Source: Pseudomonas taetrolens
GTDB lineage: Bacteria > Pseudomonadota > Gammaproteobacteria > Pseudomonadales > Pseudomonadaceae
Assembly: GCF_900475285.1 (NCBI RefSeq)
Contig: NZ_LS483370.1
Location: 4,354,001 to 4,418,000 of the forward strand
Direction of reading: 5' to 3'
Length of the DNA: 64,000 bases
Of this stretch, positions 56,846 to 64,000 are shown in pieces; the first letter of the stretch is position 1, and each line of letters opens with the position of its first letter. The notes under the pieces are model-generated. The model saw only the letters and a list, made by a program, of their open reading frames with translations. It did no database searches and had not been told where the DNA came from. The translations under genes were made by a program, and so were the position numbers.

Positions 56846-58012
56846 TTAGGGAAAACGCGAAATTTTATCACAGGCGTCAATCGACGCCTTCTTGAACGTC
56901 AAAAGAGTCGCAAGGGCCACCGGCAGCCAGGTAATGAACCACTCTGCACGGGGTGAATCCAGCAGGCTGGCAGCATCAAATTGCATGGCCAGCATCGAAA
57001 ACACCCAAACCCCGATCACACCCTGACCGAGAACAGTCGTACGTGCACGCCAAGCGTAGAACAGGACTGAGAACCAGGCGACACTCCAGAAGATCAAGCC
57101 CGGCAGACCATAAACAATCCCTACACTGGTGAACAAGTTATGCGAGTGATCAAAGGTCAAGCCGACAGACGTGACGTGATAGCGCATCCCCAGCCCCAGA
57201 CCGGTCCAGAAATGTGATTTGATCATCTCCACGCTGGCCATGAATATTTCGGGGCGATAGGAAGAACCTCGCTCCAGCATCAGCGCCTGCATATACCAAA
57301 ACACCACGCCTGCGCCTATCAGCCCCGCAATAGCGAGCATCACGGTACGTCGGTCACGCCGCCAGAGCGGCATCGCCAGAACCGTCAGCAACAGTGCAAC
57401 GGCCGCACCACGGCTTTGCGTCAACACGACAAAGCCACCCAAAAGTCCCAGGGCTACCAGCCACAACATTTTCATGCCGCGCCCCTGAGGCACCCAGTGC
57501 AGCATCCAGACACATGCCACGCCTATCGCGTAGGCGCCCAAAATAGGGTGCGCCAGCTGACCCAGGCCTTCCAGGCGCTCAGTCCAGCCGTGTCCCAGGA
57601 CAAAGTAGAAGCGCACCATCGCCACCAGTGCGATGAGGGCCAGCCCCAGCCCGCCCCATTGCAGCAAGCGCACGACACGTTCAGGCCGGCCATTGGCAAG
57701 AATCGGGAATGACAGGATAAACAAGGCAATGTAGGCCATGGTCTTGGCCTCACGCAGCGGTGCTTCACTCCAGCTCCAACTGATCAACGCCCATGTCGCC
57801 AGACCGATGAGTGCCAGGCAAAGTACGCGCTGGGTCTGCCAGACCTGAGCAATCAGCGCGCGTGCTGACCATGCCACGAACAGCGTGGGAACCCAGATGA
57901 ACAACACCAGCCCCTGCTGATACAGCTTATTGGTGGGCGCTAATGCAATGGCCCACATGAACCACAATAAACCACATGTCATCAGGCCTTTCGCCCACCG
58001 ACTTTCGTACAT
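56846..58012 (-). CDS. O-antigen ligase family protein (WaaL-like)
   Basis: Inner-membrane polytopic protein of the Wzy/WaaL type, likely to attach O-antigen to the lipid A-core. The 388 residues (start MYESRWAKGLMTCGLLWFMW; an ATG 13 codons earlier is possible) have ten or more hydrophobic helices and the family motifs: periplasmic loop with WGGLGLALIALVAM, TQSRGAAVALLLTV, RPEIFMASVEMIKSHF and the conserved His pair FDHSHNLFTSVGIV. Position next to msbA matches P. aeruginosa waaL (PA4999). Confidence 0.85.
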   Translation of the reverse strand: MYESRWAKGLMTCGLLWFMWAIALAPTNKLYQQGLVLFIWVPTLFVAWSARALIAQVWQTQRVLCLALIGLATWALISWSWSEAPLREAKTMAYIALFILSFPILANGRPERVVRLLQWGGLGLALIALVAMVRFYFVLGHGWTERLEGLGQLAHPILGAYAIGVACVWMLHWVPQGRGMKMLWLVALGLLGGFVVLTQSRGAAVALLLTVLAMPLWRRDRRTVMLAIAGLIGAGVVFWYMQALMLERGSSYRPEIFMASVEMIKSHFWTGLGLGMRYHVTSVGLTFDHSHNLFTSVGIVYGLPGLIFWSVAWFSVLFYAWRARTTVLGQGVIGVWVFSMLAMQFDAASLLDSPRAEWFITWLPVALATLLTFKKASIDACDKISRFP

Positions 58013-58110
58013 CGTCCAACTCCTAAATAAAACACCCGCCAACGCTGGCATGGTTAAAACATGACTTTTTCGGCATCATTGCCTGTCTGACTGCTCGCAA
58101 GGGTTCTACG

Positions 58111-58716
58111 ATGCAATGTTCACGGCTTCCACAAGCCGCTTTGAATCAAATGATTGAAGGCGCCAAAATTCTTGAAGCCGACAGTTACGGCGCAAAAGTC
58201 TACCTGCTCCAAGACGGGAACATCATGAAGCTGTTCCGGCGCAAGCGACTGTTCTCATCTGCTTTGCTACGCCCTTATTCAAAACGCTTCATCGACAATG
58301 CCGCGCAGCTTGAACACCTCGGCATTCCGACCCTCAAGGTTCTGGCGTTTTATCGTCTGGACAAGCCCGGCATGACTGCTGTGCTGTATAGCCCATTACC
58401 GGGCGAGACACTGCGTCAGATCGCGGAAAAGAACGGGTTTGACTGGAAAGACAACCTGCCTAAGCTGATTGAACTGATCCGCCGCCTTCATGCGGCTGGT
58501 ATTTACTTTCGCTCCTTGCACCTGGGCAACATTGTGGTCACCCCGCAGAACCAGTGGGGATTGATCGATATCGCAGACATGCGCTTTTTCAAAGCCCCTC
58601 TGTCCAAAAAGCTGGCACAACGCAATCTTCAACATTTCGTGCGCTACATCCAACGGGAAAATTTGACCGACAAGTTTCCCGTCGATGCACTGCAAGAATC
58701 TTTTTTACCGGCCTGA
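58111..58716 (+). CDS. LPS-kinase-like (toluene tolerance-type) protein
   Basis: A 201-residue protein with a reduced protein-kinase-like fold of the lipopolysaccharide/aminoglycoside kinase clan. Visible elements are a glycine/lysine start LEADSYGAKVYLLQDG with KLFRRKRL, the hinge LYSPLPGETLRQI, the catalytic-loop equivalent YFRSLHLGNIVVTPQN and the metal-binding WGLIDIADMRFF. It resembles proteins annotated 'toluene tolerance'; substrate could be a core sugar. AAGGG precedes the ATG. It is the only plus-strand gene in the LPS block and overlaps the next gene tail to tail by 12 bp. Confidence 0.75.
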   Translation: MQCSRLPQAALNQMIEGAKILEADSYGAKVYLLQDGNIMKLFRRKRLFSSALLRPYSKRFIDNAAQLEHLGIPTLKVLAFYRLDKPGMTAVLYSPLPGETLRQIAEKNGFDWKDNLPKLIELIRRLHAAGIYFRSLHLGNIVVTPQNQWGLIDIADMRFFKAPLSKKLAQRNLQHFVRYIQRENLTDKFPVDALQESFLPA

Positions 58717-59805
58717 AAGCACCACGGAGCAGGCGTGACTGAAGTGCTGCCACGCCTGCTCCGGAGCAATCGCTGCGTATTGGCGCGCTGCCACGTCCCG
58801 CGCAGAAACAACCGCAGTCGCCTCAATGGCCTGCACCCACGCGGCCTCATCGTCTACTGGCACGTAGCGGCCCGACTCACCCAGCTGCTCCTCAAATACC
58901 GGCAGATCACTGACCAGAACGGGCACATGAGCAATGACTGCCTCTTGCACGATCAGCCCCAGGCCTTCCTCCTGCGAAGGGATCAACACCCAGTCAAACG
59001 CTCGATACAAACTCGCCACGCCGATCAAGTGGCCAGGCAGCAGCACCTTGCCTTGCAGTCCCAGTGACTGGATCCTGGCTTCAAGCTCAGCTCGCGCAGG
59101 ACCTTCACCGACAATCACCAGCAGCCGGTCCGGTGCCTGCTGGAGTGTCCGGGCAAAGGCGCGGATCAAACAGTCGAAGCCCTTGCCTGCGACTAACCGG
59201 CCGACAGCGCCAAACACCTGAGCCTGGTCGAGCGCAATCCCCAACTGCTCACGGGCCTGTTCGCGGGACAACAACTGGCTTTGAAAGGCCTGGGGGTCGA
59301 GCGCACAACGCAGTGTCACCACGGGCAACCGGGTGTCGGCCTCAATGGAAGCCGCCAGCGTTTGCGATACCGCACACAAGGTGAGCTGCTCCGGGGGAAA
59401 ATCACGAAGCAGGTTGATTTCTTTATCGTTGAGCCGGGTAGCGCCATGAAACATCACCACCGCACGCACGTGAGGCAACGTGCGCAATACCGGCAACAGC
59501 ACCCGCGCAACGCCCACTCCATCGATCAATACAACCCGGGCATCATCGGCCAACAATGCCTTGTGAAAACCACGCCGCAGCCAAAAACCGGACAACGCCC
59601 GGATCCCGCGACCTTTCAACACCTTTGAAGACAACTGCCAGGCCCGCACTTCGCCGACATCCCTCAGGCAAGCAGTGGCCTTGTCCTGAAGCAGCCAGGT
59701 TTTGATGCATGCACCCGGGGCGGCCTGGGACAGGATTTGCTGATGGACCTTGTGCACAGAGGCATACGGCGAGCCGCCTGACCACATCACATTGATGATG
59801 CTCAT
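58705..59805 (-). CDS. Glycosyltransferase, GT-B fold (GT4-like), LPS core
   Basis: Predicted cytoplasmic glycosyltransferase of 366 residues, probably adding a sugar to the LPS outer core. Features are an N-terminal Rossmann half and a C-terminal half with FGAVGRLVAGKGFDCLIRAF, LLVIVGEGPARAELEARIQS and the donor-site motif SQEEGLGLIVQEAVIAHVPV. It occupies the position of P. aeruginosa wapR (PA5000), but GT4-type motifs make the identity of the transferred sugar uncertain, so no symbol is given. It overlaps the upstream gene by 4 bp. Confidence 0.82.
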   Translation of the reverse strand: MSIINVMWSGGSPYASVHKVHQQILSQAAPGACIKTWLLQDKATACLRDVGEVRAWQLSSKVLKGRGIRALSGFWLRRGFHKALLADDARVVLIDGVGVARVLLPVLRTLPHVRAVVMFHGATRLNDKEINLLRDFPPEQLTLCAVSQTLAASIEADTRLPVVTLRCALDPQAFQSQLLSREQAREQLGIALDQAQVFGAVGRLVAGKGFDCLIRAFARTLQQAPDRLLVIVGEGPARAELEARIQSLGLQGKVLLPGHLIGVASLYRAFDWVLIPSQEEGLGLIVQEAVIAHVPVLVSDLPVFEEQLGESGRYVPVDDEAAWVQAIEATAVVSARDVAARQYAAIAPEQAWQHFSHACSVVLSGR

Positions 59806-60776
59806 CCGCCAACGCCTCGATGCCCACCCAGCTTCAACCGAACCCGGTCCAGCCAGGACAACGGAGGATGGGGGCGCAAGGCAGGCTCCAGCGCTTCAAC
59901 GATACGTTGGCCTATACGCGCAAAACTGTACTGCGACATGGCCAGATCACGGCCGCGCCGGGCGATGGCAGCGGCCAGCTCCGGATCGGCACGCAGGCGG
60001 GCGAGCTTTTCCTGCAATTCAGGGATGTCGCGGTAAAAAACCATGTTGTGCATGTCTTCAAAGCCCAGGGCGCGGTTTTCGGCCTCGCCCTGATCGAACG
60101 CCAGCAATACACAACCGCAGGCCATCGCTTCGAAGTTTTTGATCATGTACTCACCCATCCCCACGTCTGCGCTGACAAAAAAGCGGATGCGGTTGAGGGT
60201 GTCGCGGTATTCATCGCCGGACTTGGTGCGGGTTACCACCAGCGGTTCGACACTGGCCAGCTCGTCGAGCAAGGCTTTGCGGCCGCTGTAGGCCACGCTG
60301 TTGGTGCTGCCGACAAACGCCAGCTCGATGTTTCGCTCAAGGCCCAGGTCCTGCAGCAGCGTCTCGTCGTAGCCCTTGGGCACGAACACCGCATCGAAAC
60401 CTTCTTCGCGCAGACGCTCGGTCACCATAAAGCCGGAGCTGATGATCCGGGCCCAGGGCAATTGGCGATAGTGCGCGCTGAATTTTCCGGTGTACTTGCA
60501 CTCGATGTAGTTCTGATAAGCATCGTGTTCAAGAATCACCAGGTTGGGCAACGTGCGGATAAAGCCGACCTGCCGGATTTCCTGCTTGAAGCGCAGGAAA
60601 AACACGATCCGGTCGTAACGCGACACATCGACTTCATCGCGAAAGTAACGGCGCAGGTTGCGCTGCTCGTCGCTGCTCAGCCAGCGGATATCACAGTTGC
60701 AGTGGGCCGATACGCCGTCATACAAGCGATCCAGAATGGCCCGCTGCTCTTTCTGTACTAGAAATAGAACGTTCAT
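59802..60776 (-). CDS. CgeB-like glycosyltransferase (Ssg position)
   Basis: A 324-residue protein with a GT-B fold similar to the CgeB/spore-maturation glycosyltransferases. Signature region GMGEYMIKNFEAMACGCVLL followed by FDQGEAENRALGFEDMHNMV is the donor site; an N-terminal DVSRYDRIVFFLRF segment precedes it. Start is MNVLFLVQKEQ at 60776, overlapping the dnpA stop by 4 bp. Position matches P. aeruginosa ssg (PA5001), a gene affecting LPS, motility and exopolysaccharide in pseudomonads (from memory). Acceptor unknown. Confidence 0.78.
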   Translation of the reverse strand: MNVLFLVQKEQRAILDRLYDGVSAHCNCDIRWLSSDEQRNLRRYFRDEVDVSRYDRIVFFLRFKQEIRQVGFIRTLPNLVILEHDAYQNYIECKYTGKFSAHYRQLPWARIISSGFMVTERLREEGFDAVFVPKGYDETLLQDLGLERNIELAFVGSTNSVAYSGRKALLDELASVEPLVVTRTKSGDEYRDTLNRIRFFVSADVGMGEYMIKNFEAMACGCVLLAFDQGEAENRALGFEDMHNMVFYRDIPELQEKLARLRADPELAAAIARRGRDLAMSQYSFARIGQRIVEALEPALRPHPPLSWLDRVRLKLGGHRGVGG

Positions 60777-62209
60777 GGTTTTCCTTGCGGCACCGGGAGG
60801 TGCCAAAACAGTTCATGCCGCCGGACCGCTTTACGAAAGAATTCATTCTCGCCATACGGTGATGGCTTGCGACCTGCCAGTACTTGCTGGATCGCCCGTC
60901 GCAACCGGCGCTTGAGCACCGCTCGCGGTTGCAGGTCGTGCATCATGCCCAGCGCCATCGCCTTGTTGCGCTGCTGTTCAAGAGACAACGGCAAGGAGCA
61001 AGGGTGCACTCGGATCGCAGCATCGAACATCGGCGGCAAGGTAATACCGTCTGAGCTATTACCCATCGGCCAGCGATCATTGTCATGCAAGTGATTGGCA
61101 TAACCGAGCACACTTGTCGGCTGCCAGGCCAACCCTTCCAGGGCTTGCATCACCGCCGTGTGGGCACAGATGTGGTCCGGGTGAGGGTCGATTGAGGGGT
61201 GCGGCAGCACGATGACTTCGGGACGGGCCCTTTCAATCAGCGCACGCAAGTCTGCCAGCAGGTTATGCCAGGTCGGCGCACCGTCTTGATCGCCCGGGAG
61301 CAGGAACGGATTGAGCTGCCTGAACAGACGGGTGTCGTTCAGGTCGGCTTCTCGCGAGGCAATCGGTTGATCGGGAGCAGCCTGCATGGCAGGCAGTTGC
61401 AGGCAAAAATATCCAAGCTGCGCACAATGAGCCTCTGGCACACCCGCCCAGCGAGGTACAGCCAGACTGTCCCAGGCACGCAAACGCCCTTTGAGCCGCG
61501 CAGCGTCAGCGCGCTCAAGGCCCATCTGCTGATAATGCTCGGCCTCGATCTCCCCTGCGGTCAGGGTCACGATCCAGGCTTCACGGGCCTGGCTGTACAG
61601 ACCAAAGGCCGCCAGCTCGGCATCGTCGGCGTGGGGCGCGATGACCATCACCCGCTGTTCGCGATAGTCGGGCTGACGCAACAGCCACAGTTCAGGCTGG
61701 CCCTGCACGCTGCAAAAGCGCCCGCGAATGCGCAACTCGCCCCGGCTCAAGGCTTCGGCATGATCACTCAGATTCAAATAGCGCAGCCCGTTGACACCCC
61801 GTTCAAAGGTTTGTCGGTCGGCATGCCCGGATCCCGAGAGCGTGACGAAAGGATCAAGAAACCGTCCTGCCCAGCCGCTCTTGACCCTGATTGCCAGCAT
61901 CAGGGTTTCATCGCCGGCAACATTTAGCGGTTGATCCAGCAACAGGCGCTCCCCCTCAAGGCGAACACCCGGGCGCTCGCTATCCGCAGGAAAGCTGTAC
62001 TGATAATCGTCTTGGGGAGAGTAAAACAGATGGTCGGCAAACCAGGCTTCATGGGCGATCCAGCCCAAAACCGCCAACACGGGTGGCAACCACCAGGCCA
62101 GCAGCACGCCGCAGGCGATCAGCACGATCAAACCCACCAGCAAGCCCATCCGCTTGTTGCGTCGATGACGCTTGAGTAACTGTTGCTTTCGAGAAAGGGG
62201 TTCGCTCAT
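60773..62209 (-). CDS. dnpA: PIG-L/LmbE-family de-N-acetylase DnpA
   Basis: Inner-membrane-associated zinc deacetylase of the PIG-L family; dnpA at this position in P. aeruginosa (PA5002) is linked to fluoroquinolone tolerance and LPS core metabolism (from memory). The 478 residues (start MSEPLSRKQQLLKRHRRNKR) have one N-terminal membrane helix near residues 22-50, a beta-rich domain, then the catalytic motif VIAPHADDAELAAFGLY and the second motif LPHPSIDPHPDHICAHTAVM. The family motif is usually AHPDD; here it reads APHADD, with the metal-binding His-x-Asp-Asp kept. Confidence 0.85.
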   Translation of the reverse strand: MSEPLSRKQQLLKRHRRNKRMGLLVGLIVLIACGVLLAWWLPPVLAVLGWIAHEAWFADHLFYSPQDDYQYSFPADSERPGVRLEGERLLLDQPLNVAGDETLMLAIRVKSGWAGRFLDPFVTLSGSGHADRQTFERGVNGLRYLNLSDHAEALSRGELRIRGRFCSVQGQPELWLLRQPDYREQRVMVIAPHADDAELAAFGLYSQAREAWIVTLTAGEIEAEHYQQMGLERADAARLKGRLRAWDSLAVPRWAGVPEAHCAQLGYFCLQLPAMQAAPDQPIASREADLNDTRLFRQLNPFLLPGDQDGAPTWHNLLADLRALIERARPEVIVLPHPSIDPHPDHICAHTAVMQALEGLAWQPTSVLGYANHLHDNDRWPMGNSSDGITLPPMFDAAIRVHPCSLPLSLEQQRNKAMALGMMHDLQPRAVLKRRLRRAIQQVLAGRKPSPYGENEFFRKAVRRHELFWHLPVPQGKP

Positions 62210-62232
62210 GGTTTGGCTCTTGTATTTAGCCC

Positions 62233-62321
62233 CTGCAGGAGCGAACTGGCTTGCGATGCAACATGTTCGGCCTGTCTGATTCACCGAAGTGATGCCATCG
62301 CGCGCAAGCCCGTGCCTGCAG
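62233..62321. repeat. TGCAGGAGCGA-type inverted repeat between mig-14 and dnpA
   Basis: CCTGCAGGAGCGAACTGGCTTGCGATG (5' arm) faces an imperfect inverted partner ending ...GCAAGCCCGTGCCTGCAG at 62321, with an inner TTCGG...CCGAA stem. It fills most of the 120-bp gap between two same-strand genes. Confidence 0.7.
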
Positions 62322-62329
62322 AAGATCAT

Positions 62330-63226
62330 TCAAACCTTGAAAACAGGCACCGGATTACACCATCGCTCTTTATACTCGCGATCAGCACGACCGAACGAGA
62401 AGCGCAGGGGCTTATTGACGCTGCGAGCCTGTTCCCAGGCCGATTGCGTATTGAGAAAACTCAATACACTGCCGGGGCTGAATGCGCGGGTTTCGGGGTC
62501 GACACCCCCATTGACGTACTCCACACTGATCCATTCAGGTGACTCAACCCGATACACCAGTTGAATCGCGATGGGCGCATCGTTGAGGAAGATCACCGAG
62601 CCTATCAACAGCTCACGCAACAACTCAATCACTTCAGCCATGCGTTCGGCACCGGTGGCCACAAAGCCCCAGCGTCGCAGAAACAAGTCGCAATAAATGC
62701 TCGCCAATTCGGCGCTGGAAAACTCCGACACCGGGCGTACAACCCCGCCCGCTTCCTCCAGCAGACGCAGTTCACGGCGCTGGTTATAGCGGAACTTTTT
62801 CGAAAGTTCTTCAGGTGTACGGGCCATGGCCAACTGTTCGGCTTGCGGGACCAGCGTGCTGAAGCGGCCTTCATTGAGCGCTGACAGGTAGCGTCCACGA
62901 TGGCGCAAAGGCGCTTGGGCATCAACGGCTGCCGGCAGTATGAACTCGGCATTGCCGAGGTCGAACAGGCCTTTTTTACCGTGACGCTTGAGCACGTCCT
63001 TGGACAACGCCAGATCCCGGCCCCAGGTCGGGATCGCCGCTTTTAGCTCACCCCCCTGCTCCCAGGCCAGATAACGCACCGGGATGCCGGCAAGTTGCGC
63101 CAATCGGTCAATAACCATTGGGTGAGTCGCGACACTGCCACCGAAACGCTGCCAGGCGTCAGCGTACGTACACGCATCCACCACGTTCCAGCCGCGCTCG
63201 CGCCAGCCCTGAAATCGATTAAGCAT
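62330..63226 (-). CDS. Mig-14 family protein (GNAT-like)
   Basis: Member of the Mig-14 family, in P. aeruginosa (PA5003) and Salmonella linked to resistance to antimicrobial peptides; the biochemical role is unclear but the fold is of the acyl-CoA N-acyltransferase type. The 298 residues show the GNAT-like LLRELLIGSVIFLNDAPIAI and the Mig-14 ending SFGRADREYKERWCNPVPVF. No signal peptide. Its ATG overlaps the stop of the upstream glycosyltransferase by 1 bp. Confidence 0.85.
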   Translation of the reverse strand: MLNRFQGWRERGWNVVDACTYADAWQRFGGSVATHPMVIDRLAQLAGIPVRYLAWEQGGELKAAIPTWGRDLALSKDVLKRHGKKGLFDLGNAEFILPAAVDAQAPLRHRGRYLSALNEGRFSTLVPQAEQLAMARTPEELSKKFRYNQRRELRLLEEAGGVVRPVSEFSSAELASIYCDLFLRRWGFVATGAERMAEVIELLRELLIGSVIFLNDAPIAIQLVYRVESPEWISVEYVNGGVDPETRAFSPGSVLSFLNTQSAWEQARSVNKPLRFSFGRADREYKERWCNPVPVFKV

Positions 63227-64000
63227 CAGGACTCCGCTGTCAGGTCGGTAACTTGTGGCAAATGCCAGAACACATTACGCACAGCCTGGTCCGAGAACCG
63301 CTCATGCAGGCGCGTCAGCATCTGCTCAGCGCACACCTTGCGTTGTTCGTCGTCAAGCCGCGACAGATGCTGTAGACCTTGGGCCAGGTGTTCGGCATCC
63401 CCCAGCGGGAACAGCACGCCCACACCCTCGACCACTTCCTTGGCACCACCGCAGGCCGTCGCCAGCAGCGGAACCCCGGCGGCCATCGCCTCAAGCAGAA
63501 CCATGCCGAAAGGCTCATGATCGGAGCTCAGGGCAAACACATCGAAAGCACGGAAGAAACGACGGGCGTCAGGAACCTGGCCGAGGAAATTCACCTGCGC
63601 GCCAATCCCGAGTTCGTTGGCCAGCTCCTTGAGGTCTTGTTCCAGCCGCCCGGTACCCATGATCGCCAGCTGGCTATCAGCAGGCAAGCCCGGCAAAGCC
63701 TTGGCAAACCCCTGGATCAACGTCGCCTGGTCCTTGTCGGGATGCAGGCGCCCAACATTGCCGACAATAAAGCCATTGACCGACAACCCCAGCGCTTCAC
63801 GCGCCTGAGTGCCCGGCAATTGGCCGGCTTGTACGGCATCGATATCGATGCGGTTGTACAGCGTGCGAATGCGTCCGGTCGGCCACTTGGGCAAGCACTG
63901 GCGCATGTCATCGCGCACCGCGTCCGACACACCGAGCAGACTCAGGCGCTTGCGGAACAGGTTGGCAAACAGTTTGCGGCTACCGCGTTCATAGTCACCA
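63226..64000 (-). CDS. Glycosyltransferase family 4 protein (WapH-like), partial
   Basis: The C-terminal part of a GT-B glycosyltransferase; the frame is open to the window edge, so its start lies beyond 64000. Visible are GNVGRLHPDKDQATLIQGFA, LAIMGTGRLEQDLKELANEL, FFRAFDVFALSSDHEPFGMV (the GT4 ExxxFGxxxxE region) and AMAAGVPLLATACGGAKEVV. Position matches P. aeruginosa wapH (PA5004), a glucosyltransferase of the outer core. The symbol is withheld because the N-terminal acceptor half cannot be seen. Confidence 0.85.
   Translation of the reverse strand, partial: GDYERGSRKLFANLFRKRLSLLGVSDAVRDDMRQCLPKWPTGRIRTLYNRIDIDAVQAGQLPGTQAREALGLSVNGFIVGNVGRLHPDKDQATLIQGFAKALPGLPADSQLAIMGTGRLEQDLKELANELGIGAQVNFLGQVPDARRFFRAFDVFALSSDHEPFGMVLLEAMAAGVPLLATACGGAKEVVEGVGVLFPLGDAEHLAQGLQHLSRLDDEQRKVCAEQMLTRLHERFSDQAVRNVFWHLPQVTDLTAES

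Overview
This 64 kb window is chromosomal DNA from a Pseudomonas, most likely of the P. fluorescens type. The gene content and order closely follow the P. aeruginosa PAO1 interval from about PA4933 to PA5004 (as remembered, not searched): rpsF-rpsR, rlmB-rnr, two tRNA-Leu, purA-hisZ, hflC-hflK-hflX-hfq-miaA-mutL-amiB-tsaE-nnrD, queG, orn/rsgA, motAB, rhdA-psd, serB, parC/parE, cpdA-nudF, thiC, tolC, waaA, emrE, hldE-msbA-waaL and the outer-core LPS genes. Short palindromic repeats typical of Pseudomonas (GTAGCCGCTGCCGAAGGC type and TGTAGGAGCGAGC type) sit between genes throughout. It is mostly core genome: no prophage, transposase, CRISPR array or toxin-antitoxin pair was seen.

Layout. 1-4511 (minus): ribosomal protein operon rpsF-rpsR-(DUF2232) and the rlmB/RNase R pair. 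4673-5134 (plus): two tRNA-Leu(CAG) genes, each with its own promoter and terminator. 5357-7935 (plus): a two-gene ferric iron ABC uptake operon (binding protein plus fused permease, no ATPase), which looks like an insertion at this locus. 8021-20343 (minus): purA, hisZ, then the conserved hfq super-operon of RNA, membrane-proteostasis, repair and envelope genes. 20406-30813: queG, a TRIC-type channel, orn, rsgA, motAB under a convincing FliA promoter, an HDOD/GAF signalling protein, rhodanese, phosphatidylserine decarboxylase and serB.

30946-41965: a Smp-like membrane protein, an orphan PqiC-type lipoprotein, and a long minus-strand series (nudF, DUF1249, cpdA, yqiA, parE, phytase-like, retropepsin-like, parC), with an exact 58-bp tandem duplication between DUF1249 and cpdA. 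42189-46532: an RsiV-type lipoprotein and a thiamine module in which thiC, preceded by a TPP riboswitch, is followed by the HMP transporter cytX. 46719-53366: tolC, waaA, emrE and a three-gene oxidoreductase / aldo-keto reductase / hypothetical set. 53421-64000: LPS biosynthesis (hldE, msbA, O-antigen ligase, a lipopolysaccharide-kinase-like protein, three glycosyltransferases, the de-N-acetylase dnpA and mig-14), cut by the window end inside a glycosyltransferase.

No clearly novel multi-gene system is present. The observations most worth a second look are the 58-bp tandem duplication, the FliA promoter facing an HDOD gene, the palindrome inside the riboswitch-controlled thiC-cytX unit, the degenerate-Nudix protein after the aldo/keto reductase, the Smp homologue with a long acidic linker and cyclase-like tail, and the two secreted hydrolases between parE and parC.
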